A stretch of DNA of 13,755 bases from Bacteroidota bacterium (lineage in GTDB: Bacteria > Bacteroidota > Bacteroidia > NS11-12g > UBA9320), in assembly GCA_003485825.1 (NCBI GenBank), contig DNHN01000011.1, positions 1-13,755 of the forward strand. The letters run 5' to 3'. Below the pieces are notes generated by a model, which saw only the letters and a program-made list of their open reading frames with translations, was not told where the DNA came from and made no database searches. Positions 7,142 to 13,755 of the stretch are shown in pieces. A program made the position numbers and the translations under genes. The first letter of the stretch is position 1, and each line of letters begins with the position of its first letter.

Positions 7142-7623
7142 AGATTCTTAGGGTAGGTAAAATAGACTAACTCTTTCTTACAGGTCTTCAAGGTTTTAAA
7201 GTCATCGGTATACAAACGGATGCATCCCACACCTGCAGTTGGTACATTGTCTATTTGAACGTTAGCTAAACTGTAAAATGCCTCCGTAATTCCAGGGTTA
7301 TGAGCTAGTAGTAATACGGTGTCTACTAGGTGATGTACTTCTTCTAATTTAGTCTGTATTATTTTTGGCGAAGCCAAGTAGAGCTCAGCGTCGAATTTGG
7401 TTTGCACTCCAGCGAAAAAAGGTGAAATAAGGTTCCAAGTTTCCTGAGTTCGCTTGGCGTCTGAAACTAACATAAGCTCAGGAATAATACCTCTTTTAAT
7501 AATTTCTGTAGCTATTTTTGGTGCATCTTGGATTCCTCTTTTGTTCAGCGGGCGCTCGTGATCATTTAGACTTTCTGAGTTCCAGTCGGACTTTGCGTGT
7601 CGCATCAGTAGTATGTGTTTCAT
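7138..7623 (-). CDS. sixA: SixA-like histidine phosphatase family protein
   Basis: A 161-residue member of the histidine phosphatase (phosphoglycerate-mutase-like) superfamily, of SixA length. The catalytic motif is LLMRHAKSDW (5-14), with H9 as the phospho-accepting His and R8 beside it. R58 follows the SDAKR segment, and the second His, H108, sits in AHNPG (107-111). E. coli SixA removes phosphate from histidine phosphotransfer proteins, but the substrate of Bacteroidota homologues is not known and no two-component gene is adjacent, so the name gives the family rather than a proven role. Its ATG overlaps the DUF423 stop as ATGA, which implies translational coupling. Its stop overlaps that of the convergent lipoprotein gene in a TTAA. 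It is predicted to be cytoplasmic. Confidence 0.88.
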   Translation of the reverse strand: MKHILLMRHAKSDWNSESLNDHERPLNKRGIQDAPKIATEIIKRGIIPELMLVSDAKRTQETWNLISPFFAGVQTKFDAELYLASPKIIQTKLEEVHHLVDTVLLLAHNPGITEAFYSLANVQIDNVPTAGVGCIRLYTDDFKTLKTCKKELVYFTYPKNL

Positions 7624-8012
7624 GATTTTTTAAGTGTATAGGCAAAAAGTAACCAAGCGAAGATATAGCATAATCCACCGATAGGAGCTAGCATCGCAAA
7701 AACATCAACCTCAATACCGAGTAAGTCTTTAGTGGCATGTATGACCAGGCTGAGTGAAAATAAGATCATCCCTAAATATGTACCAATTGGTACCCCTATA
7801 TTGAACTTTCCCTTAACGATAAAAGTTAAGTTCATTAAGATTAATCCTAACGCATGTATGATTAAGTACCGCAGTCCTGTGTTGTAAGTACCTAGTTGAC
7901 TTAGGCTTAGCTTATGTTCTAAGCCGTGAGCTCCAAAAGCTCCCAAAGCGACGTACAGACTACAAATAATAGCTGCTACCCATATATGAGTAGTTGATTT
8001 ATGCTTGTTCAT
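7620..8012 (-). CDS. DUF423 integral membrane protein
   Basis: A 130-residue inner-membrane protein. Four hydrophobic segments are visible, roughly at 10-28, 48-66, 74-92 and 107-126. The DUF423 signature GAFGAHGLE (24-32) follows the first helix, and Y49 and H53 lie in the second (LRYLIIHALG). Length and topology fit the family, whose function is not established. The frame extends upstream to 8159, but that part would overlap the divergent lipoprotein gene and its promoter, and the conserved domain starts just after the ATG at 8012, so I chose that start. The stop TGA overlaps the sixA ATG, so the two form a two-gene operon. A weak TAATTTCG box lies 12 bases upstream. Confidence 0.87.
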   Translation of the reverse strand: MNKHKSTTHIWVAAIICSLYVALGAFGAHGLEHKLSLSQLGTYNTGLRYLIIHALGLILMNLTFIVKGKFNIGVPIGTYLGMILFSLSLVIHATKDLLGIEVDVFAMLAPIGGLCYIFAWLLFAYTLKKS

Positions 8013-8022
8013 ATTATTTTTG
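7994..8022 (+). promoter_or_regulatory. Candidate -33/-7 promoter for the lipoprotein-DUF5723-FKBP operon
   Basis: TTG at 7994-7996 and TATTTTTG at 8015-8022 are separated by 18 bases, within the usual Bacteroidota spacing. This is the most complete promoter in the window. The ATG at 8041 follows 18 bases after the -7 box. The -33 element lies inside the first codons of the divergent DUF423 gene. Confidence 0.55.
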
Positions 8023-8024
8023 AT

Positions 8025-8032
8025 CGAAATTA
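8025..8032 (-). promoter_or_regulatory. Weak candidate -7 box for DUF423-sixA
   Basis: The minus strand reads TAATTTCG, one mismatch from TAnnTTTG, 12 bases upstream of the DUF423 ATG at 8012. There is no supporting -33 TTG. It lies next to the opposing promoter at 7994-8022, so the two would compete for polymerase. Confidence 0.25.
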
Positions 8033-8040
8033 AATGAAAT

Positions 8041-9657
8041 ATGAGGAAATTAATAATTCTTATGATTTCGGTGCTATTGTTTGGAGCCTGCATAAAGGAC
8101 TTTACAGATACTGCCGATAAACTCTTCAGTGTTGACGGTATCCAGTGGAACCCAACCATAGCAGCTCCTTTAGTTTCCTCTAGATTATCGCTAGAAGATG
8201 TTCTAGGACGAGTTGATAGCGACCAGTTTTTGCGTATTGACGAAGATGGTGGATTGACTATCGTTTATCAAGATGACTATAGGTCGTCTGATGCCGAAGA
8301 TGTACTAGCATTGGATGATCAAGATTATGAAGAAACACTAACCTTAACTACAGACCAATTAACCACACTGGATAATACCGGAGAGGTTAAATTTACGGTG
8401 AATAGAGTCTTAGACTACAATTTACTGATGGGTGAGTTGGATTATTTATGGTTTAAAGATGGTGTTATCTCAATAGATTTAAACACGACACTAGCTCATG
8501 ATGTGGCTTTGAACGTAGTCATAAAAGAAGGACGAAGATCAGGTGGTGTTTTTAGTCCATCGGTAAATGCAGTATGGACGTCATCTCCAAACACAGCTAG
8601 TACTTCAGAAGATTTAAGCAATGTTCAAATAGAATTTACAAAGACAGCACAGGGGCATTCGCAAATGGAAGTAGATCTAGAATTTACGATAACAAAAAAT
8701 AATGCTAACCCTGTTAATGCTTCAGAAACAGTCACTTATGCGATAGAGTTGTTGAATCAGAAATTTTTTAGAGCTGAAGGTTTATTTATAGATCTCAACT
8801 TTAGTGCTGAAGTTGCAGACACATTTGACATACCATTTTTTAATAACAGTGACGGTGGTAGCTTTACCATAGATGATCCGCGTATTAAGTTTGTTTTAGA
8901 GAATTCTATTGGTATCCCCGTTAACGCTCAAATTCCAGAATTTTCGGGAATTAGCAATACAGGTAATGTAGTGAATTTGACAGGACTACCAGATCCTCTT
9001 CCTGTATTACTGCTTGATGAATCAGAAATAGGTACGGTCAAAATAGATTCCTTTGAGCTCAATAAATCTACAAGTAATTTAGTAGACTTTATTAATAACC
9101 AGCCGAATCGAATAGGCTACGCTGTAAAAGTAACCGCCGGAGGCACAGGAGCAAGACATGCACTGCTCAGTAATTCAAGGGTTAAAGCGAAGATTTCTGT
9201 AGAAATACCAGCAAAAGGTACCGCAAGAGATTATGCTCTTGAAATTGTGCAACCATTTGATCTTACTTTGGAAAATGCAGATCAAGTTCAGGAAGTACTG
9301 CTAAGACTTTACTCTGAAAATAGATTTCCTATTGATGTGCAAACACAAGTATATTTCGAAGATAGTAGCACCAATACCGTATTGGATTCTTTGTTTGGTC
9401 CGGACCAGCTTATACTTCCTGCGGCCGCAGTAGATGCTACTGGAAGGGTAGTCTCTGCTAACCCCAAAACTATAGATGCCAATATGAATGCTGAAAGTGT
9501 GGAGCGTTTAAAAAGAGCAAATCAACTTCGACTAAGAGCGAAGTTCAACACACCATTTGATGCAAGTACTCAACCAAGTGTGAAGTTTTACAGTGATTAT
9601 GATGTGCTACTCCAATTGGGGGTACAAGCTGAAGTTTTAATTAAACAAGAATTTTAA
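8041..9657 (+). CDS. Large secreted lipoprotein, unknown function
   Basis: A 538-residue protein that I cannot assign to a named family. MRKLIILMISVLLFGAC is a typical lipoprotein signal, with C17 as the likely acylated residue. The next segment contains IQWNPTIAAPLVSSRLSLED, a W-x-P-x-x-A-x-P-L pattern I have the impression is shared by hypothetical lipoproteins of this phylum, then a region rich in Asp. The rest is predicted to be mainly beta: many strand-like repeats of polar/hydrophobic alternation, few Cys, and no catalytic motif. It stands first in a three-gene operon, with the DUF5723 gene starting 11 bases after its stop. A surface or periplasm-facing partner of that barrel-like protein is a reasonable inference, but nothing in the sequence proves contact. 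Confidence 0.75.
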   Translation: MRKLIILMISVLLFGACIKDFTDTADKLFSVDGIQWNPTIAAPLVSSRLSLEDVLGRVDSDQFLRIDEDGGLTIVYQDDYRSSDAEDVLALDDQDYEETLTLTTDQLTTLDNTGEVKFTVNRVLDYNLLMGELDYLWFKDGVISIDLNTTLAHDVALNVVIKEGRRSGGVFSPSVNAVWTSSPNTASTSEDLSNVQIEFTKTAQGHSQMEVDLEFTITKNNANPVNASETVTYAIELLNQKFFRAEGLFIDLNFSAEVADTFDIPFFNNSDGGSFTIDDPRIKFVLENSIGIPVNAQIPEFSGISNTGNVVNLTGLPDPLPVLLLDESEIGTVKIDSFELNKSTSNLVDFINNQPNRIGYAVKVTAGGTGARHALLSNSRVKAKISVEIPAKGTARDYALEIVQPFDLTLENADQVQEVLLRLYSENRFPIDVQTQVYFEDSSTNTVLDSLFGPDQLILPAAAVDATGRVVSANPKTIDANMNAESVERLKRANQLRLRAKFNTPFDASTQPSVKFYSDYDVLLQLGVQAEVLIKQEF

Positions 9658-9668
9658 TAATGACATTC

Positions 9669-11039
9669 ATGAAAAAAATAGTTTTTTTTAGTCTGCTAAG
9701 TATAGGCTCATTTATATCTAAGGCTCAGAGTGATCTAACACTCTATAATATGCAGCCTATTCCTCAGCGAATATCTGTAAACCCTGCTTTCACTCCAGAT
9801 TGTAAATGGTATTTAGGTATGCCTGGACTATCGTCTGTTGATTTTAATTTTAACAGTAACGCCTTTCAGTTTAAAGAAATATCTACCTCTTTGGTGCCGA
9901 GTAGAACGTCAGGTAAATATACTGTTGATGTTACTAAGCTAAGTGATGTATTAAATAATGGCGCATTCGTAAATTTAGGGGTGGATGTCGAGTTGCTTAA
10001 TTTTGGCTTTAGAGTGCGCAAGAGTATGTTTAGCTTCAGTGCTACTGAAAAGATTAAGTCTCGAGTGGGTATCCCTAAAGATTTTTTAAAATTAGCGCTT
10101 GAAGGTAATGGTGGTGATAACATAGGTTATGATTTTAATTTCAATTTTGGGTTAGATGTGCTACACACTAGAGAGTTAGCTTTAGGATATAGCAGAACTT
10201 TTCTAAATGATAAGCTAACTGTAGGCGGTAGAGTAAAGTACGTACTTGGCCTCAATGTCATAAATACAGCTAAAAACGATATTGTGTTTACGACCAATGA
10301 TCGTTCTTTCGGATATACGGTGACTGCTGATGTCGAAGTAAATGCGAGTACTCCATTCCTGGATTCTACGCTGATGGCTGAGCAGCAGCTGACCGCTCTT
10401 GTTAATAATGGAAACAATGGTTTTGGGGTAGACTTGGGAGCTAAATTTAACCTAACTGATAAGATAAGTTTAAGTGCAAGTGTAGTTGATCTTGGTGTAA
10501 TAAAATGGCAAAACAGTACATCTAATATTAAGTCACGAAATCCTGGAGCTTCATTTGATTATAATGGAGTTGATGTACGTGATTACCTAGGATATTCTGT
10601 TGATGCGAGTGCCGGATTTGCGGCTTTACAGGATACCATATTGGATGTTTTCGCTTTAGATACCTCATCTAATTCTTTTTCTACGGGACTATTGGGTGAG
10701 TTTTACTTAGGAGGTAATTTTAATCTAACCAAAAGACACAATGCGGGCATACTTTTCTACGGTAGCTTTAATAATAAGCAGTTCTTCCCAGCCGTAACAT
10801 TGTCTTGGAATTCTAAGATAGGTAGAGTGTTAGCTGTGAGTGCTAGTTACTCTGTTATGCGAGGAAGCTATGTTAATGCAGGCGTAGGAATGGGGCTTAA
10901 TTTAGGACCTGAACAGTTTTATTTTGTAACGGATAATATATTGGGAGCCTTTTCAGGAAACGTGCAGAATATTTCAGCACGTTTTGGTTGGAACCATACG
11001 GTTGGACGAAAGAAATGGGAAGCACAGCAGAAAGGGTAA
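9669..11039 (+). CDS. DUF5723 family protein, predicted outer-membrane beta-barrel
   Basis: A 456-residue exported protein from the ATG at 9669 (MKKIVFF). An ATG at 9660 would add three residues and fits the signal peptide less well. The signal peptide ends near SKAQ. The mature start LTLYNMQPIPQRISVNPAF followed by CKWYLGMPGLSS is the signature I associate with DUF5723. Motifs resembling barrel strands recur to the end (LTVGGRVKYVLGLNV, FGVDLGAKFNLTDKISLSAS, YVNAGVGMGLNLGP). The family is confined largely to Bacteroidota and resembles PorP/SprF-type barrels in general style. No biochemical role is known. It follows the lipoprotein gene by 11 bases and overlaps the FKBP gene by 25 bases, so the three are almost certainly co-transcribed. 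Confidence 0.85.
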   Translation: MKKIVFFSLLSIGSFISKAQSDLTLYNMQPIPQRISVNPAFTPDCKWYLGMPGLSSVDFNFNSNAFQFKEISTSLVPSRTSGKYTVDVTKLSDVLNNGAFVNLGVDVELLNFGFRVRKSMFSFSATEKIKSRVGIPKDFLKLALEGNGGDNIGYDFNFNFGLDVLHTRELALGYSRTFLNDKLTVGGRVKYVLGLNVINTAKNDIVFTTNDRSFGYTVTADVEVNASTPFLDSTLMAEQQLTALVNNGNNGFGVDLGAKFNLTDKISLSASVVDLGVIKWQNSTSNIKSRNPGASFDYNGVDVRDYLGYSVDASAGFAALQDTILDVFALDTSSNSFSTGLLGEFYLGGNFNLTKRHNAGILFYGSFNNKQFFPAVTLSWNSKIGRVLAVSASYSVMRGSYVNAGVGMGLNLGPEQFYFVTDNILGAFSGNVQNISARFGWNHTVGRKKWEAQQKG

Positions 11040-11503
11040 ATTCTAACGGGATAACAGGTCTAGTCTTTGCTAGTATTCTCTTTTTTACCTTCCTTTCAGG
11101 ATGTAAAAAGGACTACGTAGAGATAAATGACGAAGAAATTCAAGACTACATCACGTCCAATAACCTGAAGGCAGAAAAGACAGATGAGGGTCTGTATTAT
11201 GTGATAGGGGAAGAAGGGGATGGTGCTAGACCAAATGTTAGTAACCGAGTTACGGTGCATTATAATGGTTATTTACTCAATGGGAATGTATTCGATTCAT
11301 CCTACGATAGGGGTGAGAAGTCTACCTTTAGCCTAAGTGGAGTTATAGAAGGATGGAAACTTGGAATACCTCTTATAAAAGAAGGAGGAAGTGTCAAGTT
11401 AATAGTGCCATCACATTTGGCCTATGGAAGTCAACCTCCTAGCCGATCTATTCCAAAGAATGCAGTATTGGTTTTTGATATAGAACTGTTTAATGTGCTC
11501 TAG
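11015..11503 (+). CDS. FKBP-type peptidyl-prolyl cis-trans isomerase lipoprotein
   Basis: A 162-residue envelope foldase that catalyses cis-trans isomerisation of X-Pro bonds. The signal segment ends in the lipobox FLSGC, with C30 the likely acylated residue. The single FKBP domain runs from about 72 to 161. Its markers are VTVHYNGYL (79-87), VFDSS (92-96), VIEGWKLGIPLI (110-121), KLIVPSHLAYG (128-138), IPKNAVLVFDIEL (146-158) and the active-site-type residues Y83, F93, D94, W114, Y137 and F154. The family usually has GVIPGW where this protein has GVIEGW, which is a common variant. The start at ATG 11015 lies inside the end of the DUF5723 gene. A TTG upstream at 10988 is in frame but unnecessary. 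It may assist folding of the envelope proteins encoded upstream (inference). Confidence 0.92.
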   Translation: MGSTAERVNSNGITGLVFASILFFTFLSGCKKDYVEINDEEIQDYITSNNLKAEKTDEGLYYVIGEEGDGARPNVSNRVTVHYNGYLLNGNVFDSSYDRGEKSTFSLSGVIEGWKLGIPLIKEGGSVKLIVPSHLAYGSQPPSRSIPKNAVLVFDIELFNVL

Positions 11504-11510
11504 GTGGTAG

Positions 11511-11562
11511 CACTGAAGAGTGCATTGACAAATCGTGTAAATGAATGCAGCTCTAGGTAGTG
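11511..11562. terminator. Imperfect hairpin between convergent FKBP and miaA genes
   Basis: CACT (11511-11514), AGAG (11517-11520) and TGCATT (11521-11526) pair in order with AATGCA (11544-11549), CTCT (11551-11554) and AGTG (11559-11562), leaving small bulges and a 17-base loop. It lies 7 bases after the FKBP stop and 55 before the miaA stop, so it could end transcripts from either side. No strong T-tract flanks it. The remainder of 11504-11617 shows no gene. Confidence 0.35.
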
Positions 11563-11617
11563 AACGCTCTCCTTTGGTAATTGCTCTACCCTATGTACGT
11601 GTTGAAGTCTTCGTTGA

Positions 11618-12508
11618 TTATTGATTAATCAATCGAATAAACGCATCAAAATCAGGACTTATTTTTTGATAGTTTCCTTGGTTTCTAAACCATGTAAGTT
11701 GCCGTTTAGCATAATTTCTAGAGTGCTGTTTTATTTTTTCGATCGCATGCTCTCTAGTCCATTCGCCATTAAAATATTTAAATAATTCGGTGTATCCCAC
11801 TGTGCGAAGGGCGTTTAGCTCTTGGAATTCTTGTAAGCCTTTAGCTTCTTCTTCTAGTCCATCTCTGAGCATTATGTCTACGCGTGAATTGATACGGTCA
11901 TAGAGTGCATCTCTGTCTCTATCCATGTAGTAATATGCTGTAGTGTACTCTGCTCTTTTTTCCTTTTCCGGATTTTCTTTACTTTCAGATTGAGCTATTT
12001 CTATGGCTCTCATCAGTCGCTGAGGATTAGAATAATCAACGGCTTCTTTTGAGATTTCGGCTCCTTGAGCTATATCTTGTATGGCTTCTATTCCTTCTGC
12101 TTTTAGTATGAAGCCTAGTTGATCACGCAGTTGTTTGTTTTGCGGTGGTAGTGCATCCAGCCCTTCTGTAGCAGCCTTAATGTATAAACCTGTGCCACCT
12201 GTCATTATTACCGTATTGTGTCGTGTAAATAGCTTTGCTAATAGGACATCTACTTCTTGAGCATACATTCCTGCATCATAATGATTATGAATGCTGTGGC
12301 TGGCAATGAAATGATGCTTGACCTCTGCTAGTTCTTCTCTGCTTGGTCGTGCTATACCTATTTTCATTTCTTTAAATAGTTGTCTAGAGTCACAGGAAAT
12401 GATTTCTGTGTCAAAGTATTTTGCCAGTTTTATTGCAAAACTGGTCTTGCCTACCGCTGTAGGTCCTGCTGCTACTATAAGTCGCTTAATCTGTTGGTTT
12501 TCCGTCAT
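11618..12508 (-). CDS. miaA: tRNA dimethylallyltransferase
   Basis: Transfers a dimethylallyl group from DMAPP to N6 of A37 in tRNAs that read codons beginning with U, the first step of i6A/ms2i6A synthesis. Its 296 residues fit the family. The P-loop GPTAVGKT (15-22), DSRQ (40-43), IGIARPS (50-56, where IGTAKPS/T is the usual form), HHFI (65-68), GGTGLY (104-109), NPQR (161-164), RTVGY (235-239) and the YAKRQLTWFR motif (266-275) are all present. The substitutions of Ile and Arg in the IGTAKP motif deserve note but are probably tolerated. The start overlaps the end of the TnpR-like gene by 23 bases, and both lie downstream of cca. A tRNA-processing operon with translational coupling is the natural reading. 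Confidence 0.97.
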   Translation of the reverse strand: MTENQQIKRLIVAAGPTAVGKTSFAIKLAKYFDTEIISCDSRQLFKEMKIGIARPSREELAEVKHHFIASHSIHNHYDAGMYAQEVDVLLAKLFTRHNTVIMTGGTGLYIKAATEGLDALPPQNKQLRDQLGFILKAEGIEAIQDIAQGAEISKEAVDYSNPQRLMRAIEIAQSESKENPEKEKRAEYTTAYYYMDRDRDALYDRINSRVDIMLRDGLEEEAKGLQEFQELNALRTVGYTELFKYFNGEWTREHAIEKIKQHSRNYAKRQLTWFRNQGNYQKISPDFDAFIRLINQ

Positions 12509-13100
12509 TTATCTGACTTTCGTCTATTTCAGATTCATCTACCTCGTCTCCGAACAGGTTAAAATCATCTTTTTCATCTTCTTGATCATTTTCTTCATCG
12601 TCATCATCGTCGTCCAGTTCATCATGCAAACCATCGATAAGGCTGTCAGCCTCTTTAAATAATTTAGCACTGGGGTCATCTATTATCGCTTTGGGATCGA
12701 TAAACTGCTTTGGGGCTACACCTTCAGATTTGAAAATAGAAGGATATTCTGTATTTGCATCTCCTTTAAACAGTTTTACCACTTCTGCCCTGAGGTGCCA
12801 ATCGCCCTCTTCAGGGTCATAGTTGTATAGGAATTTTTGATGTGGGTCATCTATAAATCGGCCCAATTCACTTGCACCCGCTGCCTTTGCATCGGGTTTA
12901 GGGTCGGTGCAAAACTCTTCATTTCCCCTCCAAGAGTCATTTGCTTTATAAAAAGAAGCTGTGCGCGTCTTATCGAAACCTATTGCTTCCTGTATCGTAT
13001 TGTGAAAATCTCTGAAAGTATTCTTAGCACCTACATCAATGATGCGTTCTACATCACTTACATCTTCAAACGTGACTCTAAATCTAAAAATTAAATTCAT
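12486..13100 (-). CDS. pRiA4b ORF-3 / IS1096 TnpR-like family protein with acidic tail
   Basis: A 204-residue protein. The N-terminal domain (about 1-112) matches the family named after plasmid pRiA4b ORF-3: IFRFRVTFED (4-13), the FRDFHNTIQEAIGFD segment (29-43), ASFY..NDSW (48-57), and KFLYNYDPEEGDWHLRAEV (89-107), the counterpart of the family's YxYDxGDxWxH stretch. From residue 159 to the end the protein is highly acidic, with an Asp/Glu tract near 163-179. Despite the family name there is no transposon or resolvase context and no recombinase motif. Its ATG overlaps the cca stop as ATGA and its end overlaps miaA by 23 bases, so it is translated together with two tRNA-maturation enzymes. 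Its function is unknown, and a role linked to tRNA or nucleic acid is inference only. Confidence 0.85.
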   Translation of the reverse strand: MNLIFRFRVTFEDVSDVERIIDVGAKNTFRDFHNTIQEAIGFDKTRTASFYKANDSWRGNEEFCTDPKPDAKAAGASELGRFIDDPHQKFLYNYDPEEGDWHLRAEVVKLFKGDANTEYPSIFKSEGVAPKQFIDPKAIIDDPSAKLFKEADSLIDGLHDELDDDDDDEENDQEDEKDDFNLFGDEVDESEIDESQINDGKPTD

Positions 13101-13755
13101 TGTACCTGCAAACCTAATTGTTTTCCTTTTTCTATGACAAATTTATATGCCTGATCATACTCATTGGTAATTACACCATCCAGAATAGCATCTTTTAATG
13201 CTGTTTTTATCTGGCCTATTTCACGTCCAGGTCCTATACCAAATATATCCATAACTTGTTGACCGTCTATCGGAGGTTGCCAGTTTCTAATTCGGTCTCG
13301 CTCCTCCACTGCTGCTATATTATGTTCTACATTAACCAAATTAGCTTGGAAACGTTTTTCTTTTTCTTTGTTTTTAGTAGTGATGTCACTTTTGCAGAGG
13401 ATAATGAGGTCTTCTAGGTCTTCTCCTGCATCGAAAATGAGTCGACGTACTGCAGAATCAGTGATGCAGTCTTTGGTCAGTGCTATGGGTCTTAGATGCA
13501 GCTTTACTAAGTTAATTACCTTCCGCGTTGGTTCACCCAGAGGAAGTTTCAGTCTTTTGAAGATTGGTCTCACCATGCGTGATCCTTTGTCTTCGTGACC
13601 GTGAAATGTCCAACCTTCTCCTTTTATGAAACGTTTGGTGGGAGGCTTTGCTATGTCGTGCATAATAGCAGACCAGCGAACCCATAAATCATCCGTTTTG
13701 TCGCAGCACTGGTCCAGTACCTGTAGCGTGTGGTAAAAATTATCCTTATGTCCCT
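13097..13755 (-). CDS. cca: CCA tRNA nucleotidyltransferase, C-terminal part (runs off window)
   Basis: The frame is open to the right edge of the window, so about 219 codons of the 3' part are seen and the nucleotidyltransferase head is missing. Its first visible residues, GHKDNFYHTLQVLDQCCDKT, and the following MHDIAKPPTKRF are the HD-domain region of Bacteroidota CCA-adding enzymes. The visible HD pair is in MHDIAKP, with further His in FHGHEDKGS and a later GEPTRKVINLVKLHLRP helix. The enzyme adds or repairs the 3' CCA of tRNAs. The HD domain may carry phosphohydrolase activity in some homologues. An internal ATG at 13663 is not the true start, since the conserved sequence continues upstream of it. 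The stop overlaps the start of the TnpR-like gene as ATGA. Confidence 0.92.
   Translation of the reverse strand, partial: GHKDNFYHTLQVLDQCCDKTDDLWVRWSAIMHDIAKPPTKRFIKGEGWTFHGHEDKGSRMVRPIFKRLKLPLGEPTRKVINLVKLHLRPIALTKDCITDSAVRRLIFDAGEDLEDLIILCKSDITTKNKEKEKRFQANLVNVEHNIAAVEERDRIRNWQPPIDGQQVMDIFGIGPGREIGQIKTALKDAILDGVITNEYDQAYKFVIEKGKQLGLQVQ

Noticed and set aside
8013..8159. Longer N-terminus for the DUF423 protein
   Set aside because: It would overlap the divergent lipoprotein gene and its promoter. The extension has no DUF423 similarity, and the first membrane helix follows the ATG at 8012 directly.
10127..10417. Minus-strand open frame inside the DUF5723 gene
   Set aside because: It is antisense to a well-supported gene, lacks any promoter and has shadow-like composition.
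10988..11014. TTG start nine codons upstream of the FKBP ATG
   Set aside because: It lies inside DUF5723 coding sequence and places extra residues before an already good lipoprotein signal. The ATG at 11015 is simpler.
12318..12662. Plus-strand open frame with a hydrophobic, Ile/Phe-rich C-terminal half, like a membrane protein
   Set aside because: It is the antisense reading of the Asp/Glu tract of the TnpR-like gene and of the miaA start. GAT/GAA codons read backwards give Ile and Phe codons.
12486..13100. Transposon resolvase or insertion-sequence remnant, suggested by the TnpR/IS1096 family name
   Set aside because: No recombinase motif, transposase, inverted repeats or target duplication is visible, and the gene is embedded in a housekeeping operon.
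13097..13663. Separate HD-domain protein starting at the ATG at 13663
   Set aside because: The frame stays open upstream to the window edge, and the residues there match the Bacteroidota Cca HD region, so this is the 3' part of cca.
1..13755. tRNA, rRNA, CRISPR array, phage or defence gene cluster
   Set aside because: I looked for cloverleaf-like segments, regularly spaced repeats, integrase or nuclease motifs and toxin-antitoxin pairs in the gaps and found none that I could support.

Overview
The window looks like a chromosomal segment of a low-GC member of the Bacteroidota, probably Flavobacteriia or a close relative. The evidence is the protein families (DUF1573, DUF5723, the Bacteroidota-type pRiA4b ORF-3/TnpR-like protein, many secreted lipoproteins and short secreted hypotheticals), the lack of clear Shine-Dalgarno sequences, and several TAnnTTTG-like boxes (the Bacteroidota -7 element) within about 35 bases of start codons. 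No rRNA, tRNA, CRISPR array, insertion sequence or phage gene was seen. The region is densely packed and appears stable.

Layout. On the minus strand, read from 6194 down to 43: priA (replication restart helicase, apparently TTG-initiated), a secreted lipocalin-like protein with a CxxC motif, a secreted DUF1573 protein with a His-rich tail, a short doubtful or decaying gene, sucC (TCA cycle), yciO (YrdC/Sua5 superfamily) and a small secreted acidic protein. A plus-strand lipoprotein gene (6269-7141, GTG start) diverges from priA. It converges on a DUF423-sixA pair, with the two stop codons sharing a TTAA. Diverging from DUF423 across only 28 bases is a plus-strand operon (8041-11503): a large unrecognised lipoprotein, a DUF5723 predicted outer-membrane protein, and a lipoprotein FKBP-type prolyl isomerase. 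The right end holds a minus-strand tRNA-maturation operon: cca (3' part, running off the window edge), a pRiA4b ORF-3/TnpR-like protein with a very acidic tail, and miaA. The first junction is an ATGA overlap and the second a 23-base overlap.

How the genes fit together. The clearest functional unit is cca / TnpR-like / miaA, where the middle protein sits translationally linked between two tRNA enzymes. The second is the envelope operon, which pairs a predicted beta-barrel with a surface lipoprotein and a periplasm-facing folding factor. The rest is core housekeeping (priA, sucC) mixed with small secreted proteins of unknown role. I found no convincing new defence, mobile or regulatory system. 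The items most worth checking are the uncharacterised members of these two operons, the possible decaying gene near 2323-2758, and the non-ATG starts on both sides of the priA intergenic region.
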